Virus record (IMG/VR): IMGVR_UViG_3300043469_002683
Span: 1-26,147 of that record
DNA length: 26,147 bases
From: a virus
Reading direction: 5' to 3' (one strand)
The position numbers and the translations under genes are program-made. Positions 22,602 through 26,147 of this stretch are shown here, piece after piece. The notes under the pieces are model-generated. The model was not told where the DNA came from. It searched no databases and worked only from the letters and a program-made list of their open reading frames with translations. The first letter of the stretch is position 1; each line of letters starts with the position of its first letter.

Positions 22602-23286
22602 TAATTAATGACTGTACGTTATTAGCCAATGTAAAGTAATATACACCGGATGGTAAAAGGTCAATTTGCAATAATGTTTGTCCTTGATTTATATAAACTT
22701 TCATAGCAACCCTACCAGCAGCATCTAAGATCACAGCTTCTCCTTCAATAGGGCTAACCACTGTAAGCTCCTTTTGGGCAGGGTTAGGATAAATTAATAC
22801 CTCATTTTCTTCTTTATTATCAAATTGAGATAATCGTGTAAATGTGCTACCAATCACACCATATACTTGAACACCAGCAGTGCTAATTAACATTAATTTA
22901 GTGCCATGTTCGGTGTTAATAGGCATGAATGATCCGGAGCGATCAAACGTAAATATTACACTGCCGTTATCGTCTATCAAATACGATTTGTTGGAAGTAA
23001 ACGATACTGCTATAAACTCAAAGCCTTGGTCGTTATCGAACAAAGCTCGTGACACAAGCTGTACTTGCGCATCACTTTCGCTAATTGTAGCAGTTATAGA
23101 TCCCACTTGCTGATGGTTACTATTGCGAATTACTAGCTGTTTAGTTGCTGAATTGTAAGTGCTAAAAGCCCAATCAGTTGAGCTAATACGATGATAGAGC
23201 GTACCTGAAGGGTAGCTTTGTTCTAATGTTTGTGCCTGTGCCATCATCCCGATGAGCAGTAGGGTCAGAGTTGTCCATTTTTTCAT
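22594..23286 (-). CDS. Secreted protein with T9SS sorting domain (cargo)
   Basis: A 230-aa protein. Residues 1-18 are a Sec signal peptide (MKKWTTLTLLLIGMMAQA). Residues about 25-150 are beta-strand-rich and of unknown fold. Residues about 160-230 are a type A C-terminal sorting domain of the type IX secretion system: VLIYPNPAQKELTV at 163-176, ILDAAGRV, and the end LPSGVYYFTL...SLIIE. The protein would therefore be passed through the outer membrane by T9SS and attached to the surface or released. Phage virions have no use for this; it points to a moron changing the lysogen's surface and fixes the host as Bacteroidota. Confidence 0.85.
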   Translation of the reverse strand: MKKWTTLTLLLIGMMAQAQTLEQSYPSGTLYHRISSTDWAFSTYNSATKQLVIRNSNHQQVGSITATISESDAQVQLVSRALFDNDQGFEFIAVSFTSNKSYLIDDNGSVIFTFDRSGSFMPINTEHGTKLMLISTAGVQVYGVIGSTFTRLSQFDNKEENEVLIYPNPAQKELTVVSPIEGEAVILDAAGRVAMKVYINQGQTLLQIDLLPSGVYYFTLANNVQSLIIE

Positions 23287-23313
23287 TTTATTGTTATTTA
23301 AAGGGTGTTAAAA

Positions 23314-23583
23314 TTATTTATGGTAGCCACGTTTATATGTTCCTCGCACTATCATGAATATCGTATCCGGATCTACAAAGTATTTCGTCTGCAGCTTCTC
23401 ATGAATGACGTATTCCATATCCAAATGCTTTTCACTTGTCAGGTGATGAAACTCCTTGCGTATTTCTTCATCCCTCAACCTAAGTAGCTCCTTTCGCGAA
23501 AGCTTTCGATACTGCTTGGTAGGCACTGTCATGTTAGGCAAATTTAATTGAATTTCAAGTTGTTTCGACATATTATTTTTCAT
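23314..23583 (-). CDS. Small phage protein, unknown function
   Basis: An 89-aa basic, charged protein; start at 23583 or a second ATG at 23571 (MSKQLEIQLNLP). It has KQYRKLSRKELLRLRDEEIR, a helical basic region, then a short acidic part VDPDTIFMIVRGTYKRG. No known motif was recognised. It is last of a set of four overlapping small genes; the overlap of 11 bases with the upstream gene indicates translational coupling. Confidence 0.55.
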   Translation of the reverse strand: MKNNMSKQLEIQLNLPNMTVPTKQYRKLSRKELLRLRDEEIRKEFHHLTSEKHLDMEYVIHEKLQTKYFVDPDTIFMIVRGTYKRGYHK

Positions 23584-23869
23584 TCATATGTATTAATCTA
23601 AAAAGTGCGTTGTCTATATCCACGCTCAGGTTCATTTGAATACGCATTACCTTCACAGCTTCAAGTTCTGCAGGAGTTAGCTTTAGGGTATATTGTTGGC
23701 TAATGGTGCCACCTGCAGCTTTACGAATTACTTTGGTGCGAACCTGCTGTGCTACCAAAGAGGTAACACGAGTTGCGCTTGGCCCTAAACCATGAGCCTC
23801 TATAAAAAGTACACAGGCAATATTTAGATATTGCATATCACTTGCGTTCAGTTTTTTCGGTTTTGGCAT
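23573..23869 (-). CDS. Small phage protein, unknown function
   Basis: A 98-aa protein (MPKPKKLNASDMQYLNIACV...). Pattern: a helical part with SDMQYLNIACVLFIEAHGLG, a middle RVTSLVAQQVRTKV and a C-terminal LTPAELEAVKVMRIQMNLSV. The basic N-terminus and helices might indicate nucleic-acid binding. It overlaps both neighbours (32 and 11 bases), so it belongs to the same operon as the GemA-like gene. Confidence 0.55.
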   Translation of the reverse strand: MPKPKKLNASDMQYLNIACVLFIEAHGLGPSATRVTSLVAQQVRTKVIRKAAGGTISQQYTLKLTPAELEAVKVMRIQMNLSVDIDNALFRLIHMNEK

Positions 23870-24269
23870 ATGCTGCTAAAGTTGATTTTAAATATTGTTG
23901 TGCCTGACTCACCAATTTAGGCAACTCAGCTGCTGAGTATTGGTTCAATGTCTTCTTCAGATAGCCATATTTTTCCACCCAAGCATAAATCTTGGCCATG
24001 TCAGCCCTTGGCCCTATGGTGTAACCGCACTGGCGCAGGTGGCTTATTATCTTCTTACGCATTCGGTCAGCTTTGTCACGCTCATGTTTTTCCATGCCAT
24101 CCTTCAGGTAGGTAATCATGCGCTTGGCTTCATCATGCGTAAGTCCACGGGTGGAGCTTTCTCTACCATTGGTAAATTCATGCACCAAGTCAATTTTATA
24201 TGCCATCTTACCGCACTTGTGCAGCAACGTGTGTATGGCTGTTAGTTGTTGTTTAGTAACGGTATTCAT
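23838..24269 (-). CDS. GemA-like phage regulatory protein (gp16/DUF1018-type, tentative)
   Basis: A 143-aa protein from ATG 24269. It resembles Bacteroidota relatives of Mu GemA/gp16: an N-terminal TKQQLTAIHTLLHKCGK, a central GLTHDEAKRMITYLKDG, and MRKKIISHLRQCGYTI ... AKIYAWVEKYGYLKKTLNQYSAAELPKLVSQ, a pattern like the helices of DUF1018 proteins. These proteins modulate host gene expression or DNA topology in Mu. The family fit is partial, since the order of the segments differs from Mu's. It overlaps the upstream gene by 17 bases. Confidence 0.5.
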   Translation of the reverse strand: MNTVTKQQLTAIHTLLHKCGKMAYKIDLVHEFTNGRESSTRGLTHDEAKRMITYLKDGMEKHERDKADRMRKKIISHLRQCGYTIGPRADMAKIYAWVEKYGYLKKTLNQYSAAELPKLVSQAQQYLKSTLAAYAKTEKTERK

Positions 24270-24681
24270 CAAGGTATCTTTCTTTGTTTAAGTATGTGGC
24301 AGGGTATGCTAGCTCAATTCGTTTTGATGCTACGAATTTTTTGTACTTGGATATCATTTGGATGGCTTTTACTTTATCGCCTTTAGTAAGACGTTTCCAT
24401 GCGGTCTCTGCTTCTTTTTTGCCAACTTTGTAGTTGTACTCTTTCCAAAACCGATCGAAGCTCAGGTCAGGCTCAATCTCGGCAATGCGCATAGTGCTGT
24501 CTTTGGCTTTGGTCAAGGTTACCAATTCATTATATGTAAAGGGTATGTTTTTATACAACCAAGTGCGCTGCACTGGTATGAGTGTGGCAAATATTTCAAA
24601 CCCATTCAATTCGTCCTGGTCATTAAACCGGAATATGATCTCTCCGGTAAATCGTTCACTGGTTAATGATATGTCTTTCAT
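24253..24681 (-). CDS. Phage protein with replication-protein-type C-terminal motif
   Basis: A 142-aa protein. Residues 1-70 are a small alpha/beta part (SERFTGEIIFRFNDQDELNG). The C-terminal part from about 75, F-x-x-F-W-x-x-Y-x-x-K-V-G-K-K-E-A followed by W-x-x-L and LAYPATYLNKERYLDEY, is the pattern often found at the C-terminus of phage replication initiators and related proteins. The N-terminal winged-helix part normal for them is absent, so it may be a shortened or dedicated accessory factor. It is the first gene of the minus operon, just after a gap with an inverted repeat. Confidence 0.5.
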   Translation of the reverse strand: MKDISLTSERFTGEIIFRFNDQDELNGFEIFATLIPVQRTWLYKNIPFTYNELVTLTKAKDSTMRIAEIEPDLSFDRFWKEYNYKVGKKEAETAWKRLTKGDKVKAIQMISKYKKFVASKRIELAYPATYLNKERYLDEYRY

Positions 24682-24737
24682 AGTTCTTGATTATTTTACT
24701 GGCACTGGTGTTATCTGTATGTTACTATCAAATAGCT

Positions 24738-24765
24738 GTAAATACTGTCATTTAAGGTTATTTAC
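24738..24765. promoter_or_regulatory. Inverted repeat upstream of the accessory operon
   Basis: GTAAATA (24738-24744) and TATTTAC (24759-24765) form a 7+7 inverted repeat 57-84 bases upstream of the operon's first ATG, a typical operator position. The gap 24682-24839 holds no gene; it is AT-rich and probably contains the operon promoter, which I could not pinpoint. Confidence 0.4.
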
Positions 24766-24839
24766 GTCAACTTAAACATGCTGTCCTTTTTTAACAACTC
24801 TTTTTCTGAAACTATTGTACTTTAATTTATATATAAGAA

Positions 24840-24908
24840 ATGAGTAAGAAAAAAAAGAAAAAGAAGCAAGTGCGCAATCCTTATTTGGATTTTGTAACTT
24901 GTTTTTAA
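24840..24908 (+). CDS. Possible 22-aa lysine-rich microprotein
   Basis: A short plus-strand frame ATG AGT followed by seven lysine codons, then QVRNPYLDFVTCF and TAA. It is divergent from the accessory operon. The A-rich run could produce it by chance; no ribosome-binding sequence or clear promoter stands out. Listed as a candidate only. Confidence 0.2.
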   Translation: MSKKKKKKKQVRNPYLDFVTCF

Positions 24909-24960
24909 AAAAGTAACAGACCATTCACTGATACTTAGTTTTGTTAGCCACCGCACTTTT

Positions 24961-25004
24961 TCGGAAATGGCGCAGTTCGCTTTGCGCAACTCGCCACCTT
25001 CCGA
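24961..25004. repeat. Imperfect hairpin with bulged base
   Basis: TCGGAA (24961-24966) pairs with TTCCGA (24999-25004), GGCG with CGCC and AGTT with AACT, with small mismatches and one bulged base, around the loop CGCTTTGCGC. It directly adjoins the 54-nt element on its right and forms a compact block of structured DNA downstream of the DUF551-like gene. The rest of 24909-25063 contains no gene. Confidence 0.55.
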
Positions 25005-25057
25005 TAACGGTCGCTGAGCGAAATAGCAAGCAACTGCGCCCAGCTTTGCGTTAGCAG
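25004..25057 (-). repeat. 54-nt element, copy 1 (CTGCTAAC...CCGTTAT)
   Basis: Read on the minus strand it begins CTGCTAAC and ends CCGTTAT, 54 nt in total, with TGGGCGCAGTT in the middle. It begins 7 bases after the stop of the DUF551-like gene. A copy of the same length with the same ends occurs at 25412-25465 in the opposite orientation. Confidence 0.55.
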
Positions 25058-25063
25058 AAAGCA

Positions 25064-25369
25064 CTACTGACCGTCTCCGTTTGACAATTTTTTCCATCCA
25101 ATTACTTTTTGTTTATCTTTCAATACCCAGTTGTTAAAGATGCAATCAACTACTTCTTGATACTTCCACACGTTCTTACATTCTTGTTCGTGTTCAATTA
25201 ACACAAGATATTTGCCATCAAATTCAGGCATACCTGTTTGCCACATATTCCACTTATCAAAGGTTTTCATTATTGCAGTTGCTAAATGATAGCCGTTTTC
25301 GTCTGCAATTTCTTTTCTTACTTGTGTAAAAAGTTCAAAGAATGCTTCACTTTGTTTTGAATTTTCCAT
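25064..25369 (-). CDS. DUF551-like small protein
   Basis: A 101-aa protein. Residues about 40-95 fit DUF551: MWQTGMPEFDGKYLVLIEHE (W...P..DG.YLV), then a region VVDCIFNNWVLKDKQKVIGW ending in K-K-L. DUF551 proteins are common on phages and mobile elements, with unknown function. The N-terminal 40 residues are helical (EAFFELFTQVRKEIADENGY). The gene sits exactly between two inverted 54-nt elements, which suggests it entered as a cassette. It starts ATG with an A-rich leader. Confidence 0.65.
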   Translation of the reverse strand: MENSKQSEAFFELFTQVRKEIADENGYHLATAIMKTFDKWNMWQTGMPEFDGKYLVLIEHEQECKNVWKYQEVVDCIFNNWVLKDKQKVIGWKKLSNGDGQ

Positions 25370-25411
25370 TTTGTATTTATAATTAAATTTCTACTAATTG
25401 AACCGTGCCAT

Positions 25412-25465
25412 CTGCTAACAGCACATTGGCGGCATTAAAACGACCGCCAATCTGCCAACCGTTAT
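25412..25465 (+). repeat. 54-nt element, copy 2 (CTGCTAAC...CCGTTAT)
   Basis: Same 54-nt length and same ends as the copy at 25004-25057 but inverted relative to it. Internally ATTGGCGG pairs with CCGCCAAT, so it forms a cruciform-prone hairpin. Its distal end includes the stop codon of the 59-aa gene at 25462. The rest of 25370-25461 shows no independent gene. Confidence 0.5.
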
Positions 25466-25641
25466 AGCAGTCCATAATGCAGCTTAGCATCTCGTTCGCT
25501 GTCGAACCATCGCCACCCGTCTACTGGATAGGTATATGTATCCTTTTCAGCCTTCAGTAGGGTATAGTTTGGTGCAAATACAGCATTGGGAGCATGTAGC
25601 ATGTTACCGTTAGTGTCTAGTTTGTAAAATCCTTCGTTCAT
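25462..25641 (-). CDS. Short tail-module protein
   Basis: A 59-aa protein (MNEGFYKLDTNGNMLHAPNA...) with the pattern N-G-N-M-L-H-A-P-N-A-V and YTYPVDGWRWFDSERDA. Small proteins with DGWxWFDSExDA are familiar from the ends of Bacteroidota phage tail-fibre modules, where they follow large fibre genes. ATG follows the stop of the leucine-rich repeat gene after 4 bases, showing coupling. Function unknown. Confidence 0.6.
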   Translation of the reverse strand: MNEGFYKLDTNGNMLHAPNAVFAPNYTLLKAEKDTYTYPVDGWRWFDSERDAKLHYGLL

Positions 25642-25645
25642 GTTT

Positions 25646-26147
25646 TTATAGTGTTACAGTCCAGTTTTTAGCAGTGGCAATGGCTATTTGTGGTGCAGTT
25701 AATAAACCTGCACCGGGATTTCCGGCAACGCTGATTTTTTGACTGGTCGTTGCCGATCGGTCAACTAAAGAGTTTGTGAAAATGTCAACTATTGCATTCT
25801 GACTCAGTTGCCCACTGGCAAATGAAATATTCGCATTAATGTTTGTCATTTCTACCCTCACTAAACTTTTCATATTCGTAAATGCAGTACCAAAATTAGT
25901 AACCGCACTGGCATCCATAGCTGGTATTGATCGGATATTGTAATTGTTCTTTATTACTCCTTCCAAATTGGTACACACACTTATATCTAACAATGGAAAT
26001 GAGCGGGCATTCTGACATCCGTTGCAAAATGATTGAATCGTTGTGCAAGCTGAAGTATCATAGTCGGGTATATATTCGAGGTTCGAACAGCCTTCATACA
26101 TGGACCAAACATCAGTGCAATTGGATGTGTCGTAAGGAGGTGGAATG
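25646..26147 (-). CDS. BspA-like leucine-rich repeat protein, C-terminal part
   Basis: The frame is open to the window edge, so only the last 167 residues are visible. They contain repeated units of about 23 residues with C-N/T-x-L and x-P-x-x-D-x-S patterns: YDTSNCTDVWSMYEGCSNLE, YIPDYDTSACTTIQSFCNGC, FPLLDISVCTNLEGVI, IPAMDASAVTNFGTAF. This is the BspA/DUF285-type leucine-rich repeat of surface and tail-fibre proteins. The end QIAIATAKNWTVTL is typical for the final cap of such proteins. A receptor- or surface-binding role is inferred. It is followed by the 59-aa gene. Confidence 0.75.
   Translation of the reverse strand, partial: IPPPYDTSNCTDVWSMYEGCSNLEYIPDYDTSACTTIQSFCNGCQNARSFPLLDISVCTNLEGVIKNNYNIRSIPAMDASAVTNFGTAFTNMKSLVRVEMTNINANISFASGQLSQNAIVDIFTNSLVDRSATTSQKISVAGNPGAGLLTAPQIAIATAKNWTVTL

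Noticed and set aside
24822-25097. A 91-codon minus-strand open frame downstream of the DUF551-like gene
   Set aside because: It runs through the 54-nt element and the hairpin, overlaps the DUF551-like gene, and its translation is mostly that of palindromic repeat DNA; no coding pattern.
25004-25465. Integron attC sites
   Set aside because: Size and folding are suggestive, but the RYYYAAC and GTTRRRY ends are not met and no integrase is visible. Kept only as an undefined 54-nt element.
25383-25490. A short minus frame ending ...VLLADGTVQLVEI after the 59-aa gene
   Set aside because: It has a protein-like end but overlaps the 59-aa gene in another phase, lacks a good start and falls on the 54-nt element. 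It could be a frameshifted remnant; too weak to call.
1-26147. CRISPR array, insertion sequence, transposase, integrase or repressor
   Set aside because: No spaced direct repeats of CRISPR type, no DDE or tyrosine recombinase motifs and no convincing repressor gene were found in any frame; the lysogeny module is outside the window or missing.

Overview
The window reads as the structural and lysis part of a contractile-tailed (myovirus) temperate phage or prophage of a Bacteroidota host. The host assignment rests on a cargo protein with a C-terminal type IX secretion (T9SS) sorting domain, on tail families typical of Bacteroidota phages, and on late-gene families of the Mu/P2 type (gp27-, gp28-, gp29-, gp30/F-, gp36-, gpG-, gp37-, gp45-, gp46-, gp47-like). 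No transposase, integrase, repressor or replication helicase is visible, so the complete lysogeny and replication module is either outside the window or lost.

Layout. (1) 1-140 has no gene but holds a hairpin and two 13-bp repeats spaced exactly 22 bp apart. (2) 141-13338 is a minus-strand late block. Read in transcription order it runs: ClpP-type prohead protease/scaffold, major capsid protein, two small proteins, a CAT-anticodon tRNA, holin, secreted endolysin, spanin-like protein, tail sheath, tail tube, a tail assembly chaperone with an apparent programmed -1 frameshift, a baseplate protein, hub, spike, wedge, LysM-like/other tail proteins, baseplate J, tail protein I-like, tail fibre and finally a Dam-type methylase. 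(3) 13339-13502 is the divergent control region. (4) 13503-21679 is a plus-strand block with small and large terminase, a 56-aa membrane protein, a gp36-like connector, portal, a MuF-like head protein with a nuclease-like C-terminal extension, tape measure, gpG-like and gp37-like tail completion proteins. (5) 21685-24681 is a minus-strand accessory/early-type operon with four small phage proteins (one GemA-like, one with a replication-protein-type C-terminal motif), followed by a T9SS-sorted secreted protein and a membrane-anchored partner. (6) 24682-26147 is less certain: operator-like and cassette-like repeats surround a DUF551-like gene, then comes the end of a tail-fibre-type module (a 59-aa protein and a BspA-like leucine-rich repeat protein cut by the window edge).

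How it works together: the plus block packages DNA and builds the portal side of the head plus tail length and terminator parts; the minus block builds shell, tail tube/sheath and baseplate and lyses the cell. The tape measure is separated from tube, sheath and chaperone, which is unusual.

Most notable signals: an A AAA AAC slippery heptamer with a downstream stem-loop joining a 112-codon chaperone gene to a 69-codon ATG-less frame; a phage tRNA with the initiator-type C1-A72 mismatch; a Sec-signal-like leader on the major capsid protein; a MuF-nuclease fusion; and two 54-nt elements in inverted orientation flanking the DUF551-like gene. All functional calls come from reading the sequence and recalling family motifs; no database search was run.
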